Source: Mycobacterium heckeshornense (GTDB lineage: Bacteria; Actinomycetota; Actinomycetes; Mycobacteriales; Mycobacteriaceae). Taken from it: 64,000 nt of DNA. How positions within the stretch are numbered: position 1 is the first letter of the stretch; the number at the start of each line of letters is the position of its first letter. Under the pieces are notes generated by a model, which was given only the letters and a program-made list of their open reading frames with translations, did no database searches and was not told where the DNA came from. Shown piece after piece: positions 39,653 through 49,035 of this stretch. A program made the translations under genes and the position numbers. The DNA is taken from the NCBI RefSeq assembly GCF_016592155.1, contig NZ_AP024237.1, positions 1,798,001-1,862,000 on the forward strand, written 5' to 3'.

Positions 39653-39913
39653 TCAGAGCTTGTTGTAAGCCCGCGCCAGCGCCGACTTCTTGTTTGCCGC
39701 CTGATTTTTGTGGATCACACCCTTGGTGGCCGCCTTGTCCAGTTTGCGGCTGGTCGCGACCAGCAGCTCGGCGGCCTTCTCTTTCTCACCTGCCGCGACG
39801 GCCTCACGGAATTTGCGGATCGCTGTGCGAACCGACGACTTCACCGACTTGTTACGCAGCCGCCGGCGCTCGTTGGTGCGGTTGCGCTTCGCCTGCTGCT
39901 TGATGTTGGCCAC
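39653..39913 (-). CDS. rpsT: 30S ribosomal protein S20
   Basis: 86 residues starting at GTG 39913 ([18 protein letters not shown]), with AAGGA upstream. [13 protein letters not shown] and [22 protein letters not shown] complete the family pattern. Open frame extends upstream but only this start gives a normal S20. Confidence 0.96.
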   Translation of the reverse strand: MANIKQQAKRNRTNERRRLRNKSVKSSVRTAIRKFREAVAAGEKEKAAELLVATSRKLDKAATKGVIHKNQAANKKSALARAYNKL

Positions 39914-40070
39914 GCGCCAGTTCCTTCGTCGTTCTCGAGCGGATTTGCGGGAGTCACGGTTTGCCCAGCATGGGGGCAACGACGAGACAGGGTACCAGTC
40001 GGCTACGCATTCTCTCAAAGCGGAGGGCCTTGGCCTGCGGAAACGGCGCCGGTGGTGCAGCATGTCATAG

Positions 40071-41750
40071 GTGGGCGTTCGTAGTCTGCCCGCCGAAACC
40101 AGGCGGAATCCGCGCAGCCGGTTGCGCCCGTCGAAGCGCTACCAGGGTATTTTCGACGGCTATAACAACCCGGCCAGCTATGCGACCGCCTTCGACGAGA
40201 TGTTCGACGGTCAAGGCAATGTCCGCGGACCCTATAAAGGGATCTACGCCGAGCTCGCTCCGTCCGACGCATCAGAACTCGAGGCGCGCGCCGAGGCGCT
40301 GGGCCGCGCATTTGTTGATCAGGGCATCACGTTCTCGCTGTCAGGTAAGGAACGGCCGTTCCCGCTCGACCTGATCCCGCGGGTGATTTCGGCTGCCGAG
40401 TGGACGCGGTTGGAACGCGGCATCACCCAGCGGGTCAAAGCGCTGGAAATGTATCTCGACGACATCTATGGCGACCAAGAAATCTTGCGTGACGGCGTCC
40501 TCCCGCGCCGACTCGTCACCTCCTGCGAGCACTTTCACCGTCAGGCCGCCGGCATCGTGCCGCCCAACGGCGTTCGGATCCACGTCGCCGGCATCGACTT
40601 GATTCGCGACCAGCGCGGCAACTTTCGAGTCCTCGAAGACAACCTGCGCTCGCCGTCGGGGGTGTCGTACGTGATGGAGAACCGGCGCACGATGGCGCGG
40701 GTCTTCCCAAACCTGTTCGCCACCCACCGGGTACGCGCAGTCGACGACTACGCCGCGCACCTGCTGCGCGCGCTGCGCAACTCCGCAGCCACCAACGAGG
40801 CCGACCCGACCGTGGTGGTGCTCACCCCGGGCGTCGCCAACGCAGCGTACTTCGAGCATTCGCTGCTGGCCCGGCAGATGGGTGTCGAACTCGTCGAAGG
40901 CCGCGACCTGTTCTGCCGCGACAACCAGGTATACATGCGCACCACCGAAGGCGAGCGCCAGGTCGACGTCATCTACCGGCGCATCGACGACGCGTTCTTG
41001 GACCCGCTGCAGTTTCGTCCGGACTCGGTGCTCGGGGTGGCCGGCCTGCTCAACGCCGCGCGCGCCGGCAACGTGGTGATCTCCAGCGCCGTCGGCAACG
41101 GGGTCGGCGACGACAAACTCGTCTACACCTACGTGCCCACGATCATCGAGTACTACCTCGGCGAGAAGCCGTTGCTGGCCAATGTGGAGACACTGCGCTG
41201 CTGGCTCGACAACGAACGCGAGGAGGTGCTGGACCGCATTGACGAACTGGTGCTCAAACCGGTCGAAGGGTCCGGCGGATACGGAATCGTCTTCGGACCG
41301 GACGCCTCTGAGCAAGAACTTTCGTTGGCAGCCAAGAAGATTCGCGACGACCCGCGCGGCTGGATCGCGCAGCCGGTGTTGCAGTTGTCGACGGTGCCGA
41401 CGCGGGTCGGCAACAAGCTCGCCCCCCGCCATGTCGATTTGCGGCCCTTCGCCGTCAACGACGGCGACGAGGTATGGGTGCTGCCGGGCGGACTGACCCG
41501 GGTCGCGCTACTGGAGGACTCGCTGGTGGTCAACTCCAGCCAGGGCGGCGGTTCGAAGGACACCTGGGTGCTGGCACCGCGTGCGTCCCCGGCGCATCGC
41601 GAGCTCGGCGCGGCTGAGATCGTGCGGTCGCTGCCTGGGCCGGCTGGGGTGCCCGACGGCGAAACGGCCGTCGACGGCACCTCCTCGCCACAGCGCCAGC
41701 AGCCGCTACTGGCGCGTCAGCCGCAGGATCAGCAGTCGCAGCAACAGTAA
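40071..41750 (+). CDS. Circularly permuted ATP-grasp protein (DUF404/407; Rv2411c-like)
   Basis: 559 residues. Hallmarks of the family: [58 protein letters not shown] and [15 protein letters not shown] (phosphate-binding part of the permuted ATP-grasp). The last 40 residues are Gln/Pro-rich. ATP-grasp enzymes join a carboxylate to an amine; comparative genomics links this family to peptide or protein tagging with alpha-E and transglutaminase partners. It begins a three-gene operon, with the alpha-E gene 14 bases downstream. The GTG at 40071 is the likeliest start. Confidence 0.88.
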   Translation: MGVRSLPAETRRNPRSRLRPSKRYQGIFDGYNNPASYATAFDEMFDGQGNVRGPYKGIYAELAPSDASELEARAEALGRAFVDQGITFSLSGKERPFPLDLIPRVISAAEWTRLERGITQRVKALEMYLDDIYGDQEILRDGVLPRRLVTSCEHFHRQAAGIVPPNGVRIHVAGIDLIRDQRGNFRVLEDNLRSPSGVSYVMENRRTMARVFPNLFATHRVRAVDDYAAHLLRALRNSAATNEADPTVVVLTPGVANAAYFEHSLLARQMGVELVEGRDLFCRDNQVYMRTTEGERQVDVIYRRIDDAFLDPLQFRPDSVLGVAGLLNAARAGNVVISSAVGNGVGDDKLVYTYVPTIIEYYLGEKPLLANVETLRCWLDNEREEVLDRIDELVLKPVEGSGGYGIVFGPDASEQELSLAAKKIRDDPRGWIAQPVLQLSTVPTRVGNKLAPRHVDLRPFAVNDGDEVWVLPGGLTRVALLEDSLVVNSSQGGGSKDTWVLAPRASPAHRELGAAEIVRSLPGPAGVPDGETAVDGTSSPQRQQPLLARQPQDQQSQQQ

Positions 41751-41764
41751 AGGCGGGCGGAGTG

Positions 41765-42742
41765 ATGCTGGCACGAAACGCCGAGGCGCTGTACTGGATT
41801 GGCCGCTACGTCGAGCGCGCCGACGACACCGCACGCATTCTCGATGTGACCGTGCACCAACTACTCGAGGACTCCAGCGTCGACCCCGACCACATTTCCC
41901 GGGTATTGCTGCACGTGCTCGGCATCGAACCGCCGGAGACCGAGTTGGACGTCTGGTCGCTGACCGAGTTGGTGGCGTTTCGCCGCAACACCCAAGGAGG
42001 CTGTTCCATCGTCGACGCGATCTCGGCCGCCCGAGAAAACGCACGCTCGGCACGCGAAGTGACTTCCACTGAGATCTGGGAATGCCTCAATACCACCTAC
42101 AATGCGCTTGCCGAACGCGAACGCGCAGCCAAACGTTTTGGACCGCACGACTTTCTGTCATTCGTCGAAGGTCGTGCAGCGATGTTCGCGGGTCTGGCCG
42201 ACTCCACCTTGTCCCGTGACGACGGTTACCGCTTCATGATGCTCGGCCGCGCAATCGAGCGTGTCGATATGACGGTTCGGCTGTTGCTTTCACGCGTGGG
42301 GGACAGCGCGTCATCGCCGGCGTGGGTGACGGTGTTGCGCTCAGCCGGCGCGCACGACACCTATCTGCGCACTTACCGCGGGGTATTGGACGCCAACCGG
42401 GTGGTCGAGTTCATGCTGTTGGACCGGCTTTTTCCCCGGTCGATCTTCTTTTCGCTGAAAGTAGCCGAACACAACCTCGACGAGCTGCTCCGTCATCCGC
42501 AAAGCCGGGTCGGTGCGACCGCCGAAGCGCAGCGGCTGCTTGGTCGGGCCCGCAGTGAACTCGAGTTCCTGCAGCCGGGCGTGCTATTTGAGTCGCTGGA
42601 GGCCCGGCTGGCCGACCTGCAGAACACCTGCCGCGAAGTTGGAGAAGCGTTGGCGCTGCAGTACTTCCATGTCGCGCCGTGGGTGGCGTGGTCCGATGTG
42701 GGTCAGCGCCACCCACCGCCGGCCGTGCGGGGGAAGGCCTGA
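41765..42742 (+). CDS. Alpha-E domain protein (Rv2410c-like)
   Basis: 325 residues, almost all helical: MLARNAEALYWIGRYVERADDTARILDV, a family signature, then FVEGRAAMFAGLADSTLSRDDGYRFMMLGRAIERVDMT and LDANRVVEFMLLDRLFPRS. The biochemical role is unknown. It is nearly always encoded beside the permuted ATP-grasp protein and a transglutaminase, as here. The ATG at 41765 directly follows an alternative GTG at 41762; the last base is shared with the next gene (TGATG). Confidence 0.88.
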   Translation: MLARNAEALYWIGRYVERADDTARILDVTVHQLLEDSSVDPDHISRVLLHVLGIEPPETELDVWSLTELVAFRRNTQGGCSIVDAISAARENARSAREVTSTEIWECLNTTYNALAERERAAKRFGPHDFLSFVEGRAAMFAGLADSTLSRDDGYRFMMLGRAIERVDMTVRLLLSRVGDSASSPAWVTVLRSAGAHDTYLRTYRGVLDANRVVEFMLLDRLFPRSIFFSLKVAEHNLDELLRHPQSRVGATAEAQRLLGRARSELEFLQPGVLFESLEARLADLQNTCREVGEALALQYFHVAPWVAWSDVGQRHPPPAVRGKA

Positions 42743-43581
42743 TGTGGCGGATGCGGGTGGTGCACACCACGGGCTATGCGTACCCCTCGCCGGTTACCGC
42801 CTCGTATAACGAGGCCCGGCTGACGCCGCGGTCGGACACCCGCCAGAACGTGATCCTCAACCGCGTCGAAACGGTGCCCGCTACCCGGTCGTATCGCTAT
42901 GTCGACTACTGGGGCACCGCGGTGACCGCGTTCGATCTGCATGCCCCGCACAGCGAACTAACAGTGACATCGTCTTCGGTTGTGGAGACGGACCGTCCCC
43001 AACCGCCGGCCGAGAAGACGACGTGGGCCCAGCTGCAAACCGAAGCGGTGATCGATCGGTTCGACGAGGTGCTCGCCCCGACCGGCTATGCCCCGGCGAG
43101 CAAACGCGTTGCCGCCGTGGGCAGGCGGATCGCCAAATACCATGAGCCGGCCGATGCCGTCGTCGCTGCCGCCCAATGGGTACGCAGCGAACTGGAGTAC
43201 CTACCGGGTACCACCGGTGTGCACTTCTCGGGGCTAGACGCGCTGCGTGAGGGTAGGGGAGTATGCCAAGATTTCGCACACTTATCCCTGATCGTGTTGC
43301 GCAGCATGGGAATTCCAGCACGATACGTGTCCGGATACCTGCATCCCGACCGCAAAGCGGTGGTCGGGCAGACGGTGGACGGGCAATGTCACGCGTGGAT
43401 TCAGGTGTGGACCGGGGCCTGGTGGGACTATGACCCGACCAATAACGCCGAGATCAACGAGCAGTACATCAGCGTGGGAGCGGGCCGCGACTACGCCGAC
43501 GTGTCGCCGCTGAAAGGCATCTACTCCGGCGAAGGTGCGACCGACCTCGACGTCATCGTCGAGATCACCAGGCTGGCGTAG
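42742..43581 (+). CDS. Transglutaminase-like cysteine protease-fold protein (Rv2409c-like)
   Basis: 279 residues. An N-terminal beta-domain (VVHTTGYAYPSPVTASYNEARLTPR) precedes the papain-like core with Cys175 (GRGVCQDFAHL), His217 (QCHAWIQVW) and Asp231 (YDPTN). It may form or cut isopeptide or peptide bonds on the product of the ATP-grasp enzyme. Coupled to the alpha-E gene by a one-base overlap. Confidence 0.9.
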   Translation: MWRMRVVHTTGYAYPSPVTASYNEARLTPRSDTRQNVILNRVETVPATRSYRYVDYWGTAVTAFDLHAPHSELTVTSSSVVETDRPQPPAEKTTWAQLQTEAVIDRFDEVLAPTGYAPASKRVAAVGRRIAKYHEPADAVVAAAQWVRSELEYLPGTTGVHFSGLDALREGRGVCQDFAHLSLIVLRSMGIPARYVSGYLHPDRKAVVGQTVDGQCHAWIQVWTGAWWDYDPTNNAEINEQYISVGAGRDYADVSPLKGIYSGEGATDLDVIVEITRLA

Positions 43582-43614
43582 CCGCGGCACGGCATCTCGT
43601 TCAACAGACGGGCG

Positions 43615-43656
43615 GGTCGTCTGCGAATCGGACGGCGGCGGGCAGGCCAGACGACC
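43615..43656 (+). other. Inverted repeat after the transglutaminase gene
   Basis: GGTCGTCTG (43615-43623) and CAGACGACC (43648-43656) are perfect 9-bp arms with a 24-base loop. It may act as a transcription terminator or mRNA end for the three-gene operon; no U-run is present. Confidence 0.3.
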
Positions 43657-43693
43657 GCGCTGCTTCGCCGCTGTGGCGCATCCGCGTAGCGAC

Positions 43694-43721
43694 TTCCACG
43701 CCGAGCAAGATCGCGTAGCCT
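43694..43721 (+). promoter_or_regulatory. Possible promoter of the CBS-domain gene
   Basis: TTCCAC at 43694-43699 and TAGCCT at 43716-43721 with a 16-base spacer, 34 bases before the ATG at 43756. The -10 fits TANNNT; the -35 is weak. Confidence 0.35.
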
Positions 43722-43755
43722 GGTGTGAACCACCTCATAACCGGCGGGAGGCGCC

Positions 43756-44184
43756 ATGCGGATTCGGGACGTGTTGCGGAACAAGGGCGCGGCGGTCGTG
43801 ACCATCAATCCCGATGCCACGGTCACCGAGCTGCTCGCCGGATTAGCCGAGCACAATATCGGTGCCATGGTGGTAGTCGGGCCAGATGGCTTGGAAGGAA
43901 TCGTGTCCGAACGTGATGTCGTGCGCGAGCTGCACAAGCACGGTTCTCGCGTGCTGGCTTGCCCGGTGTCGAAGATCATGACGTCGGTGGTGGCCACCTG
44001 CACCAAGTCCGACACGGTCGATGCCATCAGCGCGCTGATGACCGAGAACCGGGTGCGGCACGTGCCGGTGGTCGAAAACGGGGAGCTGGTCGGCATCGTC
44101 AGCATCGGCGACGTCGTCAAGACCCGCATTGACGAGCTGGAAGCCGAGCACGCGCAGCTGCAGTCCTACATCACCCAGGGCTGA
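43756..44184 (+). CDS. CBS-domain pair protein (Rv2406c-like)
   Basis: 142 residues, two CBS motifs: residues about 7-60 (AAVVTINPDATVTELLAGLAEHNIGAMVVV) and 72-130 (IMTSVVATCTKSDTVDAISALMTENRVRHVPVV). CBS pairs bind adenine nucleotides and sense energy state; the target is unknown. GGGAGGCGCC precedes the ATG. It is a single gene between the ATP-grasp operon and the convergent PemK-like gene. Confidence 0.88.
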   Translation: MRIRDVLRNKGAAVVTINPDATVTELLAGLAEHNIGAMVVVGPDGLEGIVSERDVVRELHKHGSRVLACPVSKIMTSVVATCTKSDTVDAISALMTENRVRHVPVVENGELVGIVSIGDVVKTRIDELEAEHAQLQSYITQG

Positions 44185-44200
44185 GGACGCGGCCGGCCGG

Positions 44201-44788
44201 TCAGCTCCACGAGTATTCGGCGCGTAGCCGCGCGGCCACGACCTCGAAGACGTCGCGGTCCAAGATCGCGCCCTCGCGCCGGATGCTCGCCTCGGGCACG
44301 TCGAGCACCCGGTCCAGGCGAACCCAGCTTGGTCTGCCGGTCTCGTCCCAGCTGCCGGCGCCGATCCCGACCCAGTTGGGATCGGCGGCATGGCTTTCCC
44401 GGGTGGAGAGCATCAACCCGAGCAAGGTTCGCCGGTCTCGGCCGACGACCAGGACCGGGCGGTCCTTGCCTCGGGTCGGGTCGTCCTCGTAAACCACCCA
44501 GGTCCACACGATTTCGCCGGGATCGGCACGCCCGTCCAAATCCGGTGCGTAGACGAGCTTGCGGGCCCGCTGTGCGGTGGGCACGCTGCGACTGGTCACC
44601 GGCCGGCCTTGGGCGATGGCCGCGGGCGGTTGGGTGATACTGCCGCTGATGACGTCAATGCCGAACTTGATACCCCGCTGGATTCCCGGCGAGTTCTGCA
44701 GCTGGCGGATGAATTTCGGGAGCTCCGTGGAGGTCGCGTACACCAGGTTCTCCGCCATTCGCTGCAACGTCCGCCATTGTGACGCCAT
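44201..44788 (-). CDS. PemK/MazF-like family protein (Rv2405-like)
   Basis: 195 residues from ATG 44788. Residues about 90-195 show the PemK-like SH3-type barrel: PGEIVWTWVVYEDDPTRGKDRPVLVVGRD and a later DRVLDVPEASIRREGAILD. The N-terminal 85 residues are unique. No antitoxin gene is adjacent, so a classical toxin-antitoxin role is doubtful. TATCCT lies 6 bases before the ATG, so the promoter is intact even though an IS110 element lies just upstream. Confidence 0.75.
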   Translation of the reverse strand: MASQWRTLQRMAENLVYATSTELPKFIRQLQNSPGIQRGIKFGIDVISGSITQPPAAIAQGRPVTSRSVPTAQRARKLVYAPDLDGRADPGEIVWTWVVYEDDPTRGKDRPVLVVGRDRRTLLGLMLSTRESHAADPNWVGIGAGSWDETGRPSWVRLDRVLDVPEASIRREGAILDRDVFEVVAARLRAEYSWS

Positions 44789-44794
44789 GTTCGC

Positions 44795-44800
44795 AGGATA
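44795..44800 (-). promoter_or_regulatory. -10 box TATCCT for the leaderless PemK-like gene
   Basis: TATCCT is 6 bases before the ATG at 44788 on the minus strand. It limits the left edge of the IS110 element to beyond about 44805, if the promoter's upstream part is native. Confidence 0.5.
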
Positions 44801-44904
44801 AGACGCCCCGCCGTGATTGTGTCGTCGTGACCTTGCCTCGATACGCTGGATGTACCCGCGCATCGCGCGTCACCCGTCGCACCAGGAGATTCTCAATGAA
44901 GTTG

Positions 44905-46104
44905 TCAAGCCGCCGCGGCGGTAGGTGCGGGCTGGTATGCCGTGCCGTCGCGGAGCATGGCCCATACCACGTTGAGGCGGCGGCGCGCCAAAGCGAGGAC
45001 GGCTTGGGTGTGGGTTTTGCCTTCGGATCTTTTGCGGTCGTAGTAGGTGCGCGAGGCGGCGTCGGTGCGGATGGCGATTTGGGCGGACAGGTAGCAGGCG
45101 CGCAGCAGGCGGCGGTGGTAGCGGCGGGGGCGTTTGAGGTTGCCGCTGATGCGCCCGGAGTCGCGGGGTACCGGGGCCAGTCCGGACACGCCGGCGAGGC
45201 GGTCGACGGAGTCGAAGCCGCATATGTCGCCGCCGGTGGCGGCGAGGAACTCGGCGCCGAGCACGACACCGAAGCCGGGCATGCTCAAGATGATTTCAGC
45301 GTGGCGGTGGCGGCGAAATCGCTCCTCGATCATCGTCTCGGTGTCGTCGATTTCGATGTCGAGGGCCATCACCTCCTTAGCCAGGCGAGCCACCACGGTG
45401 GCAGCCAGGTGTTGTCCGGGCACGATGGTGTGCTGGGCGTTAGCGGCCGCAAGGGCTTTGGACGCGACAGCATCGGCATTGCGGGCCTTACGTTTTCGCA
45501 ACCAGGCGGCCAGCTCAGCAGCACCGGCGCGGCGCAGCCCGTCAGGCGTTTGATAGCCGGTAAGCAAAATCAACGCGGCCTTGCTGGTGCTGTAGTCAAA
45601 GGCGCGTTCCAGGGCGGGGAAGTATTCCAGCAGCTGGGCCCGCAGCCGGTTGATCGCCCGGGTGCGATCGGCCACCAAATCAGCGCGCCGGCTGGTGAGG
45701 ATGCGCAGTTCCACCGCGATCTCGTCGCCGGGTCGCAACGGCTGCAGGTCGCGGCGCATCCGGGCCTGATCGGCAATGATCGCGGCGTCTTTGGCGTCGG
45801 TCTTGCCATCGCCGCGGTAGCCGCCCGAGGCGTGATAGACGGTGCGCCCGGGGATATACAGCAGCCGCTGCCCGGCCCCGACCAGCAGAGCAATCAACAC
45901 CGCAGCGCCACCACCGTTGAGATCGATCGCCCAGGTGATCTCAGCGCCATCAACCACAGTGCTGACCGTGCTGATCAACTCCAGCAGCGCAGTTTCGTCG
46001 TTAGCGACCCGCTGCGCCAGCAGCCGCTGCCCTTCGGCGTCGATGACCACACAGTAGTGATCAGATTTACCGGCGTCGACACCAGCCCACAACTGCTGCC
46101 CCAC
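44905..46104 (-). CDS. IS110-family transposase (DEDD recombinase)
   Basis: 399 residues from a GTG at 46104, with GGAGG 5 bases upstream; an ATG 29 codons earlier is open but lacks such a site. RuvC-like N-terminal domain with Asp10 (WAGVDAGKSDHY), Asp61 (TWAIDLNGG, where others have Glu), Asp103 and Asp106 (GKTDAKDAA). The coiled coil follows, then the C-terminal Tnp domain with MPGFGVVLGAEFLAATGG and SGLAPVPRDSGRISG, which holds the nucleophilic serine. All motifs are intact, so it is probably active. IS110 enzymes use an element-encoded bridge RNA. Confidence 0.92.
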   Translation of the reverse strand: MGQQLWAGVDAGKSDHYCVVIDAEGQRLLAQRVANDETALLELISTVSTVVDGAEITWAIDLNGGGAAVLIALLVGAGQRLLYIPGRTVYHASGGYRGDGKTDAKDAAIIADQARMRRDLQPLRPGDEIAVELRILTSRRADLVADRTRAINRLRAQLLEYFPALERAFDYSTSKAALILLTGYQTPDGLRRAGAAELAAWLRKRKARNADAVASKALAAANAQHTIVPGQHLAATVVARLAKEVMALDIEIDDTETMIEERFRRHRHAEIILSMPGFGVVLGAEFLAATGGDICGFDSVDRLAGVSGLAPVPRDSGRISGNLKRPRRYHRRLLRACYLSAQIAIRTDAASRTYYDRKRSEGKTHTQAVLALARRRLNVVWAMLRDGTAYQPAPTAAAA

Positions 46105-46325
46105 AACCACCTCCGTAATCGCCGTAACAATCGACCCAGCAGACGACCACGCCGACGTGTCCTTACACAGCGATCGAATCGCATCTCTCAATTAGCGGTC
46201 GAGTCGTCGCGGGACGCCGGGCGGCCAATCTCCTTCGGCCATCACCGACGGCAAACCCATGAAAGCCATACCCGACGCCCCTGGGCAGTTCGAAGCCTAC
46301 GGCCAACGGCAACGACCACCCTGCA
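46105..46325 (-). ncRNA. Noncoding 5' end of the IS110 element, candidate bridge-RNA region
   Basis: About 220 bases upstream of the transposase GTG. In the IS110 group the left-end noncoding DNA encodes the bridge RNA that pairs with donor and target. The size fits and the region has no convincing gene. I did not derive a secondary structure, and where the element stops and the lepA leader starts is uncertain. Confidence 0.35.
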
Positions 46326-46337
46326 AGAAAGGTAAGG

Positions 46338-48200
46338 ATTCCCATCAGCAGTTTCGCCGACCAGACCTTCACCGCGCCGGCGCAGATTCGGAATTTCTGC
46401 ATCATCGCCCACATCGACCACGGCAAATCCACGCTGGCCGACCGGATGTTGCAGCTCACCGGCGTGGTCGATGAACGCTCCATGCGTGCGCAGTACCTGG
46501 ACCGGATGGACATCGAGCGCGAACGCGGCATCACCATCAAGGCGCAGAACGTGCGCCTGCCCTGGCGGGTGAGCGGCGGTCCCGAGGCCGGAAACCAGTA
46601 CGTCTTGCATCTGATCGACACCCCCGGCCACGTCGACTTCACCTACGAGGTGTCTCGGGCGCTGGCGGCCTGCGAGGGCGCGGTGCTGCTGGTCGACGCG
46701 GCGCAGGGCATCGAGGCGCAGACACTGGCCAACCTGTACCTGGCGCTGGACCGCGACCTGGTGATCATCCCGGTGCTCAACAAGATCGACCTGCCGGCCG
46801 CCGACCCGGACCGCTATGCCGCCGAAATCGCGCACATCATCGGCTGCGAACCGGACGATGTCCTCAGGGTTTCCGGCAAGACCGGGGAGGGGGTGGCCCA
46901 GCTGCTCGACGAGGTGGTCAAGCAGGTGCCGCCACCGACCGGCAACCCTGACGCGCCGACTCGGGCGATGATCTTCGACTCGGTCTACGACACCTACCGC
47001 GGCGTGGTCACCTATGTCCGGGTGGTCGACGGCAGGATCACCCCGCGCGAGCGGATCGCGATGATGTCCACCGGAGCCACCCACGAGCTGCTCGAGGTGG
47101 GCATCGTCTCCCCGGAACCCAAGGCCACCGCCGGACTCGGCGTCGGGGAAGTGGGGTATCTGATCACCGGGGTCAAGGACGTCCGCCAGTCCAAGGTCGG
47201 CGACACCGTCACCACGGCGCGCCACGGCGCCACCGAACCGCTGACCGGCTACCGCGAACCCAAACCGATGGTGTACTCGGGCCTGTATCCGGTCGACGGC
47301 TCGGAGTATCCCGCATTGCGCGATGCGCTGGACCGGCTGCAGCTCAACGACGCCGCGCTCACCTACGAACCGGAGACCTCGGTGGCGCTGGGCTTCGGGT
47401 TCCGCTGCGGCTTTTTGGGATTGCTGCATATGGAGATCACCCGGGAGCGGCTGGAACGCGAATTCGACCTCGACCTGATCTCCACCTCACCCAACGTCGT
47501 CTACCGGGTCGTGAAAGACGACGGGACGGAAGTCCAGGTAACCAACCCGGCGGATTGGCCGTCGGGCAAGATCCGCACCGTCTACGAGCCCGTGGTGAAG
47601 ATCACCATCATCGCGCCCAGCGAATTCATCGGCACGATCATGGAACTGTGCCAATCGCGCCGCGGAGAACTGGGCGGCATGGACTATCTGTCGCCGCAAC
47701 GGGTCGAACTGCGCTACCGAATGCCCCTGGGCGAGATCATCTTCGACTTCTTCGACGCGCTGAAATCACGCACCCGCGGCTACGCCAGCCTGGACTACGA
47801 AGAGGCCGGCGAGCAGGAGGCCGAGCTGGTCAAGGTCGACATCCTGTTGCAGGGCGAGCCCGTCGACGCGTTCAGCGCGATCGTGCACAAGGACGCCGCT
47901 GCCGGCTACGGCCACAAAATGACTGCCAAACTCAAAGAACTTATTCCCCGTCAGCAGTTCGAGGTGCCGGTGCAGGCGGCGATCGGCTCGAAAATCATTG
48001 CGCGAGAGAATATTCGGGCGATACGCAAAGACGTGCTGTCCAAATGCTACGGCGGTGACATCACCCGCAAACGCAAACTGCTGGAAAAGCAGAAGGAAGG
48101 CAAGAAGCGGATGAAGACCATCGGACGGGTCGACGTGCCGCAGGAGGCGTTTGTGGCGGCACTGTCGACCGACGTCGGCGGCGACAAAACCAAGAAGTAG
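46338..48200 (+). CDS. lepA: Elongation factor 4 (LepA), non-canonical start likely
   Basis: Ribosome back-translocating GTPase. About 620 residues: G1 [10 protein letters not shown]3 DTPGHVDF, G4 [12 protein letters not shown]-like domains and the LepA C-terminal domain ending [22 protein letters not shown]. The first ATG in the frame (46446) lies after the G1 motif, so it cannot be the start. Between the frame's upstream stop (46260) and 46446 there is no ATG, GTG or TTG. ATT at 46338 and ATC at 46344, which begin IPISSFAD, have GAAAGG and AAGG at proper distances. An ATT/ATC start or loss of the native start by the adjacent IS110 are the options. Confidence 0.9.
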   Translation: MPISSFADQTFTAPAQIRNFCIIAHIDHGKSTLADRMLQLTGVVDERSMRAQYLDRMDIERERGITIKAQNVRLPWRVSGGPEAGNQYVLHLIDTPGHVDFTYEVSRALAACEGAVLLVDAAQGIEAQTLANLYLALDRDLVIIPVLNKIDLPAADPDRYAAEIAHIIGCEPDDVLRVSGKTGEGVAQLLDEVVKQVPPPTGNPDAPTRAMIFDSVYDTYRGVVTYVRVVDGRITPRERIAMMSTGATHELLEVGIVSPEPKATAGLGVGEVGYLITGVKDVRQSKVGDTVTTARHGATEPLTGYREPKPMVYSGLYPVDGSEYPALRDALDRLQLNDAALTYEPETSVALGFGFRCGFLGLLHMEITRERLEREFDLDLISTSPNVVYRVVKDDGTEVQVTNPADWPSGKIRTVYEPVVKITIIAPSEFIGTIMELCQSRRGELGGMDYLSPQRVELRYRMPLGEIIFDFFDALKSRTRGYASLDYEEAGEQEAELVKVDILLQGEPVDAFSAIVHKDAAAGYGHKMTAKLKELIPRQQFEVPVQAAIGSKIIARENIRAIRKDVLSKCYGGDITRKRKLLEKQKEGKKRMKTIGRVDVPQEAFVAALSTDVGGDKTKK

Positions 48201-48294
48201 CCGTCCCCTGTGAACAGCGCGCGTCGACTTGACGGGCCGAACGAAATCCGTTACAAGACTCCAACTGCTGTGCACGCTGGAGGGCATCACGCGC

Positions 48295-49023
48295 ATGAAA
48301 AAGGTCGGGGGCATCCGGGCAAGCGTGAGGTGTGTGCTGGCTGCGCTGCTGACCGCGGGCTGCAGCGGCGTCGTCAGCGGCGCGGCGCGACCGGTAGCCG
48401 GGATAGCACCGCGCCCGGTCACCGGGGTGACGATCGAGCAGGCGTTGCTGGGCAACGCGGAGCTGGAAAAGCTGCTCGACCAGTCGGTCAGGGCTCTGCA
48501 GCCGCCACGCTACGGGGGCGCGACCAAGCTGTTCCGTACCCTGGTGCCGGATCCCAACGATTGCCTGGGGGTGCTGGCTGAAATGCAGTCCAGCAGTTAC
48601 CGATCCGCTGACGTCCGCGACGTGGCCTGGGAGAGCTGGCTGGACGCCCGCAGCGCCCCGGCTCCCGTGGTCGCAGTCGACGAAGGTGTGGTCGCGTTGC
48701 CGACGCCCGCCGAGGCCGACGCACTGTTCGCGACGTTCGCCGGACAGTGGAACCGCTGCGACGGGAAAGCCGCGACCTACCGCGACCAGACCTACCGGAT
48801 CACCGACGTGCGCGTCGCCGACTCGGTGCTCGCGGCCACCCTGCAAACCTCGCCCAGCCCGATCGCACGGGCCATCGGGGTGCGGGTGAACTGCCTCGTC
48901 GAGGTCAAGGTTCCGTTTCCGGCCGGCGCCGGCTCGACTTCGGGTGCGACGCCGGGCGATCCGGAAAGCCGGGCCATCGACGTTGCGCGGCTGATGATGG
49001 ACAAGATCAGCGACCTGAGCTAA
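48295..49023 (+). CDS. lppR: Probable lipoprotein LppR
   Basis: 242 residues. Signal peptide MKKVGGIRASVRCVLAALLTAGC with lipobox LTAGC, lipidated Cys23. The mature part is a PknH-extracellular-like sensor domain with conserved cysteines (PNDCLGV, NRCDGK, VNCLVE). It follows lepA as in M. tuberculosis. An upstream in-frame GTG at 48229 is possible but the ATG gives a classical signal peptide. Confidence 0.85.
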   Translation: MKKVGGIRASVRCVLAALLTAGCSGVVSGAARPVAGIAPRPVTGVTIEQALLGNAELEKLLDQSVRALQPPRYGGATKLFRTLVPDPNDCLGVLAEMQSSSYRSADVRDVAWESWLDARSAPAPVVAVDEGVVALPTPAEADALFATFAGQWNRCDGKAATYRDQTYRITDVRVADSVLAATLQTSPSPIARAIGVRVNCLVEVKVPFPAGAGSTSGATPGDPESRAIDVARLMMDKISDLS

Positions 49024-49035
49024 CGCCTTCGGGCG

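Larger units (their letters stand above)
44810..46330 (-). mobile_element. IS110-family insertion sequence between the PemK-like gene and lepA
   Basis: An intact transposase (44905-46104) flanked by about 95 noncoding bases on its 3' side and 225 on its 5' side. IS110 elements have no long terminal inverted repeats and make no clear duplication, so the ends are approximate, bounded by the flanking genes' signals. In H37Rv the Rv2405-lepA intergenic region is short and divergent; here about 1.5 kb has been added to it. Confidence 0.75.

Noticed and set aside
44779..46335. A 518-codon plus-strand frame over the IS110 element
   Set aside because: It is antisense to the transposase, which has complete catalytic motifs. 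The plus-strand protein is low in complexity and matches nothing.
46446..46448. ATG at 46446 as the lepA start
   Set aside because: It lies after the nucleotide-binding AHIDHGKST motif, so a protein from here would lack the P-loop.
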